From contig CAUJNA010003294.1 in assembly GCA_963377175.1 (NCBI GenBank), positions 1,668,501 to 1,732,500 on the forward strand: 64,000 nucleotides of DNA, written 5' to 3'. The notes under the pieces were generated by a model. The model was not told where the DNA came from and did no database searches. It saw only the letters and a list, made by a program, of their open reading frames with translations. Every line of letters begins with the position of its first letter. The stretch's first letter is position 1. The position numbers and the translations under genes are program-made. This DNA is from Effrenium voratum. Its lineage: Eukaryota; Sar; Dinophyceae; Suessiales; Symbiodiniaceae. Positions 1-11,879 of this stretch are shown here, in pieces.

Positions 1-1320
1 GTAGTACAAGTCTAGTACGCGAAGTACACTTCCGCATCTCCAGCTCGAAAATCGCAACTTTGTAGTACAAGTCTAGTACGCGAAGTACACTTCCGCATCT
101 CCAGCTCGAAAATCGCAACTTTGTAGTACAAGTCTAGTACGCGAAGTACACTTCCGCAGCTCCAGCTCGAAAATCGCAACTTTGTAGTACAAGTCTAGTA
201 CGCGAAGTACACTTCCGCATCTCCAGCTCGAAAATCGCAACTTTGTAGTACAAGTCTAGTACGCGAAGTACACTTCCGCATCTCCAGCTCGAAAATCGCA
301 ACTTTGTAGTACAAGTCTAGTACGCGAAGTACACTTCCGCATCTTCAGCTCGAAAATCGCAACTTTGTAGTACAAGTCTAGTACGCGAAGTACACTTCCG
401 CAGCTCCAGCTCGAAAATCGCAACTTTGTAGTACAAGTCTAGTACGCGAAGTACACTTCCGCAGCTCCAGCTCGAAAATCGCAACTTTGTAGTACAAGTC
501 TAGTACGCGAAGTACACTTCCGCAGCTCCAGCTCGAAAATCGCAACTTTGTAGTACAAGTCTAGTACGCGAAGTACACTTCCGCATCTCCAGCTCGAAAA
601 TCGCAACTTTGTAGTACAAGTCTAGTACGCGAAGTACACTTCCGCATCTTCAGCTCGAAAATCGCAACTTTGTAGTACAAGTCTAGTACGCGAAGTACAC
701 TTCCGCAGCTCCAGCTCGAAAATCGCAACTTTGTAGTACAAGTCTAGTACGCGAAGTACACTTCCGCAGCTCCAGCTCGAAAATCGCAACTTTGTAGTAC
801 AAGTCTAGTACGCGAAGTACACTTCCGCATCTCCAGCTCGAAAATCGCAACTTTGTAGTACAAGTCTAGTACGCGAAGTACACTTCCGCATCTCCAGCTC
901 GAAAATCGTAACTTTGTAGTACAAGTCTAGTACGCGAAGTACACTTCCGCAGCTCCAGCTCGAAAATCGCAACTTTACAAGTCTAGTACGCGAAGTACAC
1001 TTCCGCAAGTCTCGCAACGTACGTCTAAGTACACTTCCGCAGCTCCAGCTCGAAAATCGCAACTTTGTAGTACAAGTCTAGTACGCGAAGTACACTTCCG
1101 CCTCTCCAGCTCGAAAATCGCAACTTTGTAGTACAAGTCTAGTACGCGAAGTACACTTCCGCAGCTCCAGCTCGAAATTCGCAACTTTGTAGTACAAGTC
1201 TAGTACGCGAAGAACACTTCCGCAGCTCCAGCTCGAAAATCGCAGCTTTGTAGTACAAGCCTAGGCTGTACGCGAAGTACACTTCCGCATCTCCAGCTCG
1301 AAAATCGCAACTTCTCAGTA
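1..1320. repeat. 61-bp satellite array
   Basis: About 21 head-to-tail copies of a 61-bp unit beginning gtagtacaagtctagtacgc and containing cacttccgca and ctccagctcgaaaatcgcaa. Copies differ mainly at one position (cagctcc versus catctcc or catcttc). The last four or five units (from about 975) carry small deletions and substitutions, as is usual at an array edge. The array reaches the window start, so it is truncated here. Short ORFs inside it are by-products of the repeat. A diverged single copy occurs near 12441-12515. Confidence 0.97.
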
Positions 1321-3530
1321 CAAGTGTCGTATTTACAGAGCCGTGTGTTCGTTAAGGGTCATCGTTTTTGGGGGAGACCTCATCGTTTTCCATGGTTTTG
1401 GGATGTGTTACTCAAAAGCGTGCCCCGTCTTGATAAAGTGGTCTACGCGTGTTTTGTCCGTGGCTCATATATATACACATGCGCACAACGAAGTGCCATC
1501 TCGGAATATTTACTACTTGCTTCATATCATGGGCTTCAACCGTATGAGACTCAAAAACTTGATGGCCAAACTGGCTAAAAACGCCACAAGTCATGGGTGA
1601 GGCACGCGATAGACACCCACTCCGCGACGATGTTGCCCCTGAACTTATCCCAAGCAAAGGTCTGGAGTCTAGACCACCACAAAGGATAGCACCCGTTGCA
1701 ACTCCCATGTCACCGTCCTGTGCACCAAGAGCGAGCCGGTGGCGATTGACGCTGGGCACCTCTGGCAAAACACATCCATAACATGACCCAGGGCCAAGGA
1801 GACTCGAGACTTGGAACAGCAGATTGCAAGTCCGTGTCCTTCCTTTCATCTTTGGTTTTGTTGCCCTCTCACTTCGGCACAGAACCCCAGAACCCTTCCT
1901 TTCATCTTTGGTTTTGTTGCCATCTCTCACTTCGGTCGCCAGAACCATCCAGAACCATCCAGAACCATCCAGAACCATCCAGAACCGCGAAGCATCCGAA
2001 CACCAGTGGCCAGGCGTTGCTCCAGCTCTGACTCAACCCTCTCCCTACGATACGGTGTCTCCTTGGATTCGCGGCGGCCAATTGTTTATTCTTGAGGTCA
2101 CCTACAAGCCCAGCCGAACGTTTTCCATTTTCCCGACCTGTCTTTGGCTGTTAGTCAGTCTTCTGAGGGAGGAACTTATACTTTCAATGACCCAGCGTGT
2201 TGCACATAATGGCAAATGCAGCCCTTACTGCTCAACTGCTTCTTCGCCTTTGTCTCGCATCAAACAATTGCCCTCGTGGTCTCAAGCACTTCGTTTCGAG
2301 GTTGGCCATCAATGTCATAATGTCGTTTCTGCTGTGGACCAGCCCAACCAAACCCGGCAACTACAAGCGAACGTGCAGCCAGGCTGCGGCGTTTACTGCC
2401 AAAACAGGCTGTATTTCCTTTGAGCCAAAATAGCAGGAGTGCCGGTCACGGCAAACGCTGCAAACCCCAGTCGGCCGAGAAGAAATCATACAAGCATGCA
2501 TATGGCAGAAGTGGAAGACTCAGCGCGCACAACATGCGAGCTATCGCAGCCAATCCGTACTGATCTTGATCATCTGGACGTTTGGTTGATTATTCAAAGG
2601 CATTTCGGCTGCCTCACTCTTGCACATTTGGATTGGCAAATGCAAACGTCAGCATGGTGCCCGGAACTTGAATTCGAATAAGTCTGACACTGCGGCAATG
2701 CACTTTGATGCCCGTGGTTCCAATAGTCATGGCTATCCGACTCTACTCCGCATAATCGGCATCTGGCTGCATTCGCTTCTTCCGCACATGCCTGCTGCAG
2801 CATGAGCATGTGGCCCATGTGCACAGGGCTGAAGGAGCCGGGGAAGACAAGCTGGCAGCGGCTGGCAGGAACGATTAAACTTTCAGCTGCCGGAGGCTGA
2901 CTGAAACGATCATTGTTAGAAAGTGTCAAAAAACAGCCGCCACAAAGAACAAAAAAGGGCGCCTTGCCATTTGAAGTTGATTCAGCAAATTCCGCCCGCG
3001 GTGCCAGTGTTTAATGTATACGTGGAAACAGCGATGGCCAGTCCCACACGAGCTAGTCGAATCCCAAAGCTGTTCTTGAAGGCATACCAATACGGGCAAG
3101 CCCGGGAAACAAACAAGGAATGCCAAACAATTCCAGGCCCATGCTGCTTTCAGAACCACCAAGGCCGGAAGCTTCAAACAGGCTGGGTCTGCCACGGCGA
3201 GGTTCCGGCCGCTCCTCTTCGTGAGGGCCTCTTCATAGGCCTCCAATTGCATAGGTCATAGTGACTTGTAAGGTGCTGGTAACTGTAGTAGTAGCGGCAT
3301 TGCAAGCTGTAGCAGCATGGATAGATAGAAGGGTAGATAAAAGCGTGTACTAAGAGACAACTAGACAGAGAAAGGCAAAGTCAAAGAGCATGACAAAGAC
3401 TGAAAGAAGAAGAGAAAGACAAGAGGAAGAGAACGAGGATTCACAAGAAAATGGAAGATGAAGGAAGAGAAAGAGAGAGAGAGAGAGAAAGAAAGAAAGG
3501 TATAAAAATAAAGAGAAAGAGAAAGGTACA
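1321..3530. other. No recognisable gene; small repeats
   Basis: I see no convincing coding exon. At 1839-1940 a ~55-bp segment (cctttcatctttggttttgt) is duplicated in tandem. At 1941-1985 the decamer agaaccatcc is repeated four to five times. The segment near 1420-1470 (cttgataaagtggtctacgc) has a diverged copy near 11840-11880. A purine-rich tract (gaga/gaaag) covers 3405-3525. Confidence 0.6.
2420..2434 (-). other. Spliced-leader-like relic (weak)
   Basis: The minus strand reads GCTATTTTGGCTCAA, 14 of 15 matches to the 3' part of the dinoflagellate spliced leader (GCCATTTTGGCTCAA). Relict leaders mark retroposed mRNAs in dinoflagellates, but no clear coding sequence follows, so chance is possible. 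Confidence 0.3.
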
Positions 3531-3534
3531 TATC

Positions 3535-4173
3535 CGCCAACATTTGCATCATGTCGGACACCTGCCTGCCACCATAAGAGGACGGGGGGCACCACGTACC
3601 CCGCGCAAGTTGACGACGTTCCACTAAAAGTAATCTTCGGGCAGCCGGGGTGGAAAAACCGGGGTCGCAGGCTCGAATCCTGCCTGCTGGCTCCCCGTCG
3701 GCTCGGGTCGGCCGCTTCAACTGGGCCCAAGCCTGCAAGCCTGGAAGCCCCGCACTGATCCCCAGAGCTCGGCAAACAACGCAGCGTCTTTGCAGATTTT
3801 GGATGGGCGCATGCAACACGTGGACCCCTGCTCAGTTGTCAGGCCTCACTGATCCCCATCCATGTTCGATACGGTTGTGGATTTTGCGTTTCCGGTGGCC
3901 TCCTGCAATTCGGGATTCATTGTAAGACCGTGAGTGATGACGCCTTGTGTTGCCCGGCACAAGTGCCCATAGCCTAGGTTGTTACCATCAAGAGGTGTGC
4001 TCGCGACTTGCCAGTTGTGCAAAGCACAACCTCCTGACACTGAAGCTGACAAACTGCTCAATGAATTTGTGCAAGAATGCGACAACGGTGGAAGCAAGGC
4101 CTTCATCATCAGTCTCCAATAGTGAACCTTTGGGCGGAACTTCATGCACGGTGACACGTCGGCGGATTGAGCC
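3535..4173 (+). mobile_element. tRNA-like SINE/TIR element, copy 1
   Basis: Shares several blocks in order with 9931-11306: a CCGCCAACATT-like left end, gacgttccactaaa, cttcgggcagccggggtgg, a tRNA T-arm-like block, and a right end ggcggattgagccggaggct. The T-arm-like block (3665-3682) has a perfect GCAGG/CCTGC stem around the loop CTCGAAT, which resembles an RNA polymerase III B box. This suggests a tRNA-derived SINE, possibly of the DinoSINE type, inside or joined to an element with inverted ends. The exact ends are uncertain because the two copies have diverged. Confidence 0.45.
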
Positions 4174-5160
4174 GGAGGCTCTGACATAAAATATTGCTTA
4201 CACTTTCTGAAACTTCCGACCACCGGCTTTGCCAGCTCTACTGGCGGGTCTCGATTTCCAACGCCACATGCATTTGTGATCTCAACCAACTATCTGTCAT
4301 GGCCGCACCTCGTTTTGAGGGTGTTCCTACCTCGTGTTGCACGAAATTCAGCATGTTACCGTGATGTTGCCCCAAACATGTTTCCGCCCGGCCTTTGCGG
4401 TAGACTTCTGTATATAAAGAAGTCACTCATATCGCTCATATTATACACACCTTTAAGCATGGTTTCTGACAAATGCACGAACAACCAATCTACAACCATT
4501 CATTTCAGGGTATGTCCATTTGGTATGTAAGCAGGACTTCACACAGCCGCAGGAAGCTGAGGTAACTGAGCAGCTCGATTCTTCTCTTCCGAGCCCCTTG
4601 CCAGCAGGAAATCCTGCACAGGCCAATCCTTGGATCGCGAGAGATCTCATTGGTAGCTGCAACACAGACAACATCTCAAGGTGCGACCAATTTTTGTTGC
4701 TTGATGCTTTCTTGCCGAGGCAGCCATTTGCAAAGGAAGACAAATAAATCGTGCCACCCTCGTTCGATCATGTTTTCCCCAATCATTGGCATGATACTAT
4801 CACTGACTACGCCACGCAGCTGGTAGGCATTCCGTTTCCGATACAAGAGGATCAATTCCAACCAACAAAGACGTGGCCTCAGCGGCTTGAATCAGCACCC
4901 GCAACGCTGGCGAATGGCTTTAAGAGTGATCGGAGGTCTTGAGTCGCTGCGTGTGGAGTTTTGCAAGAGCGCGTTGGAGTGTATACCTTGTAAACATAAT
5001 CATCTTGGGAAACTGCGCATCCACAAAAATGCCGCGCAAGACTCAAGCAAAACCTGAGCGTTTTCCGATCCCTGGCTGATTTCCTTCTGACATCAAGTGA
5101 ATTGAACAGCGGCAACTGTGAAATGAGCAATGCAGTGATTTCGGCAATGTGCCAGGCCCC
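4174..5160. other. No feature recognised
   Basis: Unique-looking sequence with no ORF that resembles a protein and no tandem repeat that I can see. Confidence 0.5.
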
Positions 5161-5161
5161 C

Positions 5162-5920
5162 TCATGAATCACGTCCAACTGAGAACTCGGCTGGCGTTTG
5201 CTTCTCGCCTTCGCACATGCTGGCTCTTGGTCTTATGGGCAAGGCATGGGGGTCTTTGAACCTTTCGCCATGTAAAGGGCATCGCAAGTGGCAGCAGCTA
5301 AGCTTCTTGAGATTCCATGATGGCATCAAGCAAGTAAATCCATGGCGCAAGCCACGGAGCCCAAGCCAACCTCTCAACTTGTCAAGTGGGACATTCATGG
5401 CTTTCCAGCCAATCGGAGAAAACGCCGTGCTCCTGTTTGGGTCAATGAACAACTTGGCTGACACAGCCCCAAGGTATGCAGTTGGAATCAAATTCTCAAC
5501 AGCCAACTCGATGCACCAGACATGGGGCGATGCTCGCCTTCTGTCATGGCCGAAGTTCAGCTGGCGGGCTTGGGCCGACTTGCGAGGTCGAGCCATGGAG
5601 TCGCCCCAGCGCGAACAACCCCATCTTCCCAAAAACGACCAAACATGCATAGGCCAAAAAAAGGGCCGACATGGACAAGCCAGGGAAGCAAAATAAATGC
5701 TATGGATGCTTTGGCCTTGGGCATAGCGCGCCCTCCTCAAGCAAGCCAACCACTGGAGGCATCAATCCGCAGGCTCCCAAAAGGGATCACATGGGACCAA
5801 CATTGCGAAATGTTCACAGTGGGCCAAACACACAGCACAACAATCCGCATGCAAGACTTCAAAAGGGGCCCAAAGAAAGCATCTCCAAACGTTGGTGGCA
5901 ACGCCCTGTAATCCACTGAA
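5162..5920. other. Ambiguous long open region, possible retroelement remnant
   Basis: Both strands are open over several hundred bases (minus 5162-5749; plus 5217-5696 and 5671-5919). The plus frame at 5671 contains a CYGCFGLGH stretch, which resembles a Gag zinc knuckle (C-x2-C-x4-H) lacking its last cysteine. The minus frame holds protein-like text (WCIELAVENLIPTAYLGAVS). I cannot decide the strand or confirm a gene. It may be decayed gag sequence. Confidence 0.25.
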
Positions 5921-6561
5921 AAGTCTCCTGCTACTTCCACCTCTTGGCCAGGCGCGCTGTCTTTCTCGGCATATTTGGTTCATTGGCGTGTGCAAAGCAG
6001 GTTCTGTCACCCCCCCAAGAAAGAAAAAGGAAAACTTCTGACAAGGAGGGCTGACAGCATCTGCCTCAACTCAAAGTGCCTTACGCCACAAGCGTTGGTG
6101 GCAGGTGAAACAGGCCGTAATCTTTGAGGATTCGCCACAGGCCTACCGCAATCAGCTGCCTAGCCTTAGATTCCTTCAGACTGCATTGCTGCACACCTGA
6201 CTCCCCATTTCCCAAGTAATGAAAGGCTTCACTTCGACACTTCGCAATGTGTCATAGCCACGATATACAACACATTGGACATGCACACCCCTGCCCCTGG
6301 ATACCGCGATACCGCGATACCGATCAGTGATCTTCAGCAACTGTCAAGCGTTGAAATGATTCATGCTCTGCCATTAGGAAAACACATATACACCCAATCA
6401 GAGTTATCTAGCTCCTGTCATGCCGGTCCAGGCACCAATAAACTACAACAAACATGTGCTAGGGTTCAGTTCAATTTGAGTTGCTCAGAAAAAAGGCACA
6501 CACAAACACACACTCACGTACCTGCACGGCTGTGGGAATCGCACAGGTGGCGGTTGCCAGC
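5921..6561. other. No feature recognised
   Basis: No convincing exon. A small taccgcgataccgcgatacc repeat lies near 6301-6320. Confidence 0.5.
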
Positions 6562-6822
6562 TTACAGCTTCACAATGCTTCGGTAAAACTCCTCACCAAC
6601 CGACTTCGCTGAGGGGCTGTCCAGTGTCCTGTGCCAAGCGAGGCATAAGCCACGGTCAAATCGTGTTTCCAGCAATGGATGTAGGAGAATTGCAAAGTTC
6701 CGCAGCAAGTGTTCACTGAGCCATGAGCCAACAAGGGCACTGAATGATCTGAATGAAGGCATGGCTGCTTGCCTCTGCATTCTTTCCCGCTGGTTCTGCA
6801 TCTTTCGATGAACTTGCTGCGC
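6562..6822 (-). CDS. Probable (terminal) exon of an unidentified gene
   Basis: The minus strand has an acceptor-like CGCCCAG|GCGCAG at 6822, followed by an open frame to TAA at 6562-6564. The peptide starts AQQVHRKMQNQRERMQRQAA, a basic, glutamine-rich amphipathic helix, and continues with a leucine-rich segment including LLRNFAILLHPLLETRFDRG and ending EEFYRSIVKL. Composition is protein-like and the AG|G acceptor matches the other genes here. The stop overlaps a GTAAGC that could instead be a splice donor, so it may be internal rather than terminal. I do not recognise the family and found no neighbouring exons. Confidence 0.4.
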   Translation of the reverse strand, partial: AQQVHRKMQNQRERMQRQAAMPSFRSFSALVGSWLSEHLLRNFAILLHPLLETRFDRGLCLAWHRTLDSPSAKSVGEEFYRSIVKL

Positions 6823-8280
6823 CTGGGCGAATGTTGCTGAAATTCTGTCCGGATTCCGTCAATGGACAATGCTGCGGACAAGGGAAGTCCTTCCTCCATT
6901 GTAATCGCCACAGTCCTTTGAAGGAACCCTGGTGACAAGTGAGTTCGGCTAGGGAACAACCAGAACGGCAAACCTATGCTTACAATCATCTGTGCCATAT
7001 ACTTATATCAAGCGGCTAGGCAACTTGCCCGCACGTTGACAGAAGCTAAAAGCTTGTGAGACTATGACTATGCCCTGTTTCTACCTCGTACACCTGCGGC
7101 AGCACAAAAGTTTATACTGCACGGTAAAAAAACAGCATCATGGCCAGTGGTCCTGTGGTATGACGGGAAGACTCCGTTGCGCACACTGGGGCGCAGCGCT
7201 TTGAGATTTTGCGCGAAAAGGTCCTGTCAGGTCACTCGCAGTGTCCCAAAAGACGGAAAGTAGCAAAATCGTTTCCTCCCCAGCCAATCAGGTCGATGCC
7301 CAAACAAGAGCCAGCATGCCTGCGGCATTCGACTGGTTTATTCCAATGAAGCACATGAAGCAGGCAGTGAGAACATGACGCGTACAACGCTATGCTGGAC
7401 AACAAGTAGGATAACAATTGACAGCCAGCTTCACCTCAACTGTGGCATGTGTACTGAATGTCGGAAGGGCCCTGAACTCTCGACCGAGTTGATCTAAAAG
7501 CTTTCATCAGCATTGCCAACAAGCACACTTTCTCGGAACACATGTTCGGCCACTCAGTTGAGCCGCATATATGGCTCACTGACAAGGTAAATCCACAATC
7601 ATGGCTTGCTCGACCTGAGCATGTTTGGCCAGAAGGCTTCAATTTGTACTGTTTACACTGTTTCCTTTTGACACAATGCTGAACACTGAACAAGCCCTTG
7701 GCAAAGCATGAAACTGCCTATGGTTTCCTCCAGGAATCCAGCATACCACAAAGGAAGCGAATAAAATGATCCTTGCTGTTCTATATTAATGCCACATGCA
7801 ACTACTTAGAGCCCGATTAAACCTCGCAAAGAACACTCCTTGGAATCTTCGACTGAGTCCTGAATCAGATTCCTTAACTTTGGCCGCCTGCCCGTTCTGC
7901 ATGGACATTATCCAAACTAGAAACCTCCACATCTCAGCTTAAGCCTGTCAAACTGCAGCAAAAGCATTTGGGCAAAGTTGCAGTTTCCGCGTGATGTACT
8001 CCCGCAGGATCTGTCTTCAACCTCCAGACTTGTCGGGAAAGACGTACTCAAACACAGCGCAAACGTTTTCTTCCATGGCATCTCTCAATCGGGGGGGGTC
8101 AGGGTCAATATTCTGGTGTGGAACGTTCCGCGGTGACGCGGACGTCTGGAACGAGTCAGTTACGTACCGGACCTCTGGGAAGACATGTGTGGAGTCCTCA
8201 AGCACACGTGAGCGAGAGGCAAAACCTAAGACTACTTTGGGCGGGGGCTTCGCTATATCGTTCTGCAATGTTTCAGACAC
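6823..8280. other. No feature recognised
   Basis: Non-repetitive AT-moderate sequence without recognisable exons on either strand. Confidence 0.45.
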
Positions 8281-8440
8281 TGGTGTGTTTATGTCAAGGA
8301 AGGGTGGAAGGGGGAAAGAGAAAGAATGGAGGAAGCGAGCAGAGGAAAAGAAACTGGGAGGAAGAGAAAGCAGGAGGAGAAAGGACGAAGGGAAGAAGGA
8401 TGGGGAGGAAGGGATAAAGGAATCCAGGGACTTTTGCGCT
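8281..8440 (+). repeat. Purine-rich low-complexity tract
   Basis: Degenerate (ggaag)n/(agagga)n sequence that keeps long spurious ORFs open on both strands. Confidence 0.8.
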
Positions 8441-8454
8441 GCCGGCAGAGGAAT

Positions 8455-8650
8455 TTCGCGCATGCGTCGCATGCTGGTGTTGACCAACCGCCTGGACGAG
8501 TGCCAGGCCTGCACCGAGCTGTTCGGCGGAGCCAAGGGCGAGACTGTGGAGGAGTCGTTGCCTGATCTCCTCACTCGTTACGAGGCTAGGGGCGCCTCCA
8601 CGCTGCAGGCGGCTGAGGCGGCCAGCAGCTACATTCGTGTGGAAACCAGC
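8455..8650 (+). CDS. Possible coding segment between purine tracts
   Basis: The plus frame reads RMRRMLVLTNRLDECQACTE then LFGGAKGETVEESLPDLLTR and ASTLQAAEAASSYIRVETSV. It is GC-rich and protein-like, unlike the surrounding purine repeats that extend the ORF to both sides. No family was recognised. It could be an exon or a fragment of a retroposed gene. No start codon or splice sites could be fixed. Confidence 0.3.
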
Positions 8651-8659
8651 GTCCGCACA

Positions 8660-8862
8660 GCTGGGGCAAGGGAAAAAGGAGGGTGGAAGGGAAGGGAGGA
8701 AGAGGAAGGGAGGAAGAGGAAGGGAGGAAGAGGAAGGGAGGAAGAGGAAAGGGAGGCAGGGCAGAAGAAGAAGGAAGGGAGCAAGGGAAGAAGGCAGGAA
8801 GGCAGGAAGGCAGGAAGGCAGGAAGGCAGGAAGGCAGGAAGGCAGGAAGGCAGGAAGGCGTA
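8660..8862 (+). repeat. Purine microsatellites
   Basis: 8690-8775 is a (gggaggaagaggaa)n tract. 8791-8860 is an (aggaaggc)n octamer array with about nine copies. Confidence 0.95.
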
Positions 8863-9239
8863 GATGCTGCGCCTCCCCACAAGCTCCATGACATGCTTTT
8901 TGACGCTGGTTCCCGACCGCCCACAAGCATGGGAGGTGGAGCAGGGCCCACACGCTGACCACCACTGATTGATGGGTAAGCGGTGGCCCGCCTTTTGTGC
9001 TTTCCGGGTGTCGTTGAGGTATCGTTCAGAGTATCGTTCAGACAGCCCTCCAAAACCAGAAAATTTTGCCCATATTCTCTCAGTCCAGGGCATGTGCCAA
9101 AACCAGCTACACGTTGCGTGCGTGCGCCTCGCAGCCCGGACTGCTGTCCGGTGACTTGGTAGTTGCAAGCGAGACTTATAAACAACTTGAAGCACAGAAG
9201 CACCATGCAAGCACGAGGGGTGTGGTTTCGGTGTCGTTT

Positions 9240-9930
9240 TGGGTATCGTTTTGAGCAAGCAGTACTTCGGTGGCCAAAAATGCAGTTCACACTCCCCGAG
9301 TGATCCGAAAAGGTGTTTTCGACGCTCCAAAATTACTTTTGGGTATGGTTTGGCGTGCCGACTGTGGCGCCTGCGGGTGCAAGCGAGAAGCATGAGCAGC
9401 AGGAAGGAGAGCAATCGGCAGCCCAGAATGCAGTTCACCCCCCCCGAATGATCCGAAAAGGTGTTTTCGACGCTCTAAAATTACTTTTGGGTATGGTTTG
9501 GCGTGCCGACTGTGGCGCCTGCGGGTGCAAGCAAGAAGCATGAGCAGTAGGAAGGAGAGCAATCGGTGGCCCAGAATGCAGTTCACACCCCCCGAATGAT
9601 CCCGAAAAGGTGTTTTGCTCTAAAATTACTTTTGGGTATGCTTTGGCATGCCGACCGTGGCGCCTGCGGGCGCAAGGAAGAAGCGTGAGCAGTAGGAAGG
9701 AGAGCAAGCAGTACTTTGGTGGCCCAGAATGCAGTTCACACCCGCGAATGATCGGAAAAGGTGTCTTCGACGCTCCAAAATTACTTTTGGGTATGGTTTG
9801 GCGTGCCGACTGTGGCGCCTGCGGGTGCAAGCAAGAAGCATGAGCAGTAGGAAGGAGAGCAATCGGTGGCCCAGAATGCAGTTCACACTCCTCGAGTGAT
9901 CCGAAAAGGTGTTTTCGACGCTCCAAAATC
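9240..9930. repeat. ~148-bp tandem repeat array, left part
   Basis: Five copies of a unit containing gatccgaaaaggtgttttcg, acttttgggtatggtttggc and gccgactgtggcgcctgcgg, spaced about 144-150 bp. The fifth copy breaks off at ctccaaaat (9930), where the TIR/tRNA-like element begins. The array resumes at about 11308 with ttacttttgggtatgg. Confidence 0.93.
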
Positions 9931-10275
9931 CGCCGACATTGCTCGGCGTGTCGGATACCTAAGAGAGGACTGTTGGATACCTGGGAGAGGATAGAGGATA
10001 ACCCCCCCCTTAGTCCCCCCCCGGGACACGTCAAATACGCATGGTTTTTCGGTCGCCCCCCCCCCCCCCTCCCCCGCGTACCGCGCGGCAATTTGATGAC
10101 GTTCCACTAAACGTAGTCTTCGGGGAGCCGGTGTCGCAAAACAGGGGTCCCAGGCTCGATTCCCCCTGCCGGCTTTTTTGCTGGCTTGGGCTTCCTACAT
10201 CCTTTTGCCAAAAATCTGGACAAACTCCATGTTTTTGGACGTCTTTCATACATTCATCCATTGTACATACATACA

Positions 10276-10306
<31 letters not shown>

Positions 10307-10312
10307 CATACA

Positions 10313-10343
<31 letters not shown>

Positions 10344-10465
10344 CATACATACATACATACATACATACATACATACATACATACATACATACATACATAC
10401 ATACATACATACATACATACATACATACATACATACATACATACATACATACATACATACATACA

Positions 10466-10496
<31 letters not shown>

Positions 10497-10806
10497 CATA
10501 CATACATACATACATACATACATACATACATACATACATACATACATACATACATACATACATACATACATACATACATACATACATACATACATACATA
10601 CATACATACATACATACATACATACATACATACATACATACATACATACATACATACATACATACATACATACATACATACATACATACATACATACATA
10701 CATACATACATACATACATACATACATACATACATACATACATACATACATACATACATACATACATACATACATACATACATACATACATACATACATA
10801 CATACA

Positions 10807-10838
<32 letters not shown>

Positions 10839-11033
10839 CATACATACATACATACATACATACATACATACATACATACATACATACATACATACATACA
10901 TACATACATACATACATACATACATACATACATACATACATACATACATACATACATACATACATACATACATACATACATACATACATACATACATACA
11001 TACATACATACATACATACATACATACATACAT

Positions 11034-11108
<75 letters not shown>

Positions 11109-11306
11109 TACACACACATATATATATATATATATGCATACATACATACCAGAGAGGGAGATTGGGCATAGAGAGGCTTGGGGGGATGGGGAGGATGGGG
11201 AGCAGAGGGAGGGAGAGAGGACGACAGAACACACAAGGGAGACAAGGGAGAGAGGCAGAAGGAAAAAAGGGAGAGGACAATGTTGGCGGACTGAGCCGGA
11301 GGCTGT
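9931..11306 (+). mobile_element. tRNA-like SINE/TIR element, copy 2, inserted in the array
   Basis: Interrupts the 148-bp array inside its ctccaaaattacttttgg motif. The left end reads CCGCCGACATTG and the right side (11279-11290) reads CAATGTTGGCGG, an 11-of-12 inverted pair, followed by actgagccggaggct as in copy 1. Internally it has gacgttccactaaa (10098-10111), cttcggggagccgg and a T-arm-like aggctcgattcccc (10151-10164). It also contains the CATA/CAGA microsatellite. Compare 3535-4173. Confidence 0.45.
10257..11140 (+). repeat. Very long (CATA)n with (CAGA)n and (TA)n microsatellite
   Basis: About 770 bp of almost pure CATA, broken by a few phase slips (catta near 10271, 10312 and 10466; a tataca near 10834), runs into (CAGA)n at 11034-11107 and a short (TA)n at 11118-11134. 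The 330-417 codon ORFs through it (YIHTYIHT or VCMYVCMY) are repeat artefacts. Confidence 0.98.
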
Positions 11307-11625
11307 AAAGTTACTTTTGGGTATGGTTTGGCGCGCCGACTGTGGCGCCTGCGGGTGCAAGCAGGAAGCATGAGCAGTAGGAAGGAGAGCAATCGGTGGC
11401 CCAGAATGCTGTCCACACTCCTGAGTGATCCGAAAAGGTGTTTTCGACGCTCCAAAATTACTTTTGGGTATGGTTTGGCATGCCGACTGTGGCGCCTGCG
11501 AGTGCAAGCAAGAAGCATGAGCAGTAGGAAGGAGAGCAATCGGTGGCCCAGAATGCAGTTGACACCCCGCGAATGATCCGAAAAGGTGTTTTCAACACTC
11601 CAAAATTACTTTTGGGTATGGTTTG
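11307..11625. repeat. ~148-bp tandem repeat array, right part
   Basis: Two further units of the array seen at 9240-9930, followed by diverged fragments to about 11800 that repeat cttgtgggtatggttt and aagccggggag. Confidence 0.9.
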
Positions 11626-11879
11626 GCCCTTCCAGCAACCTCCAAATAGCAAGCCGGGGAACGCAGTTTTGAGTAACAAGCCGGGGAGTGTAGCTTTGGT
11701 CAAAAGCACCCAATAGGCGCATCTTGAGTGTCCAGTGGCTTGTGGGTATGGTTTGGCTGGCTTGTGGGTATGGTTTTGCCCTTCCGGCAACCACAAAAAC
11801 AAGGCGTGCAGTTCCGGAACCCAAAGACCAACCCCGCCTTGATAAAGTGATCGACGCATATTTTGACCGTGACTCATGA

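Noticed and set aside
805..1184. Minus-strand ORFs in the first kilobase
   Set aside because: Translations of the 61-bp satellite with the same peptide repeated.
1..1320. CRISPR-like array
   Set aside because: Copies are contiguous and nearly identical with no variable spacers, and the genome is eukaryotic.
3650..3700. A functional tRNA gene
   Set aside because: Only a T-arm-like stretch is present; no acceptor, D or anticodon arms can be drawn.
8294..9438. Minus-strand ORFs rich in LPAFLPSC and FLPSSSSLPL
   Set aside because: Produced by the purine microsatellites on the other strand.
10041..11539. Long ORFs of 330-417 codons on both strands
   Set aside because: They translate the CATA/CAGA microsatellite (YIHT, VCMY) and are not genes.
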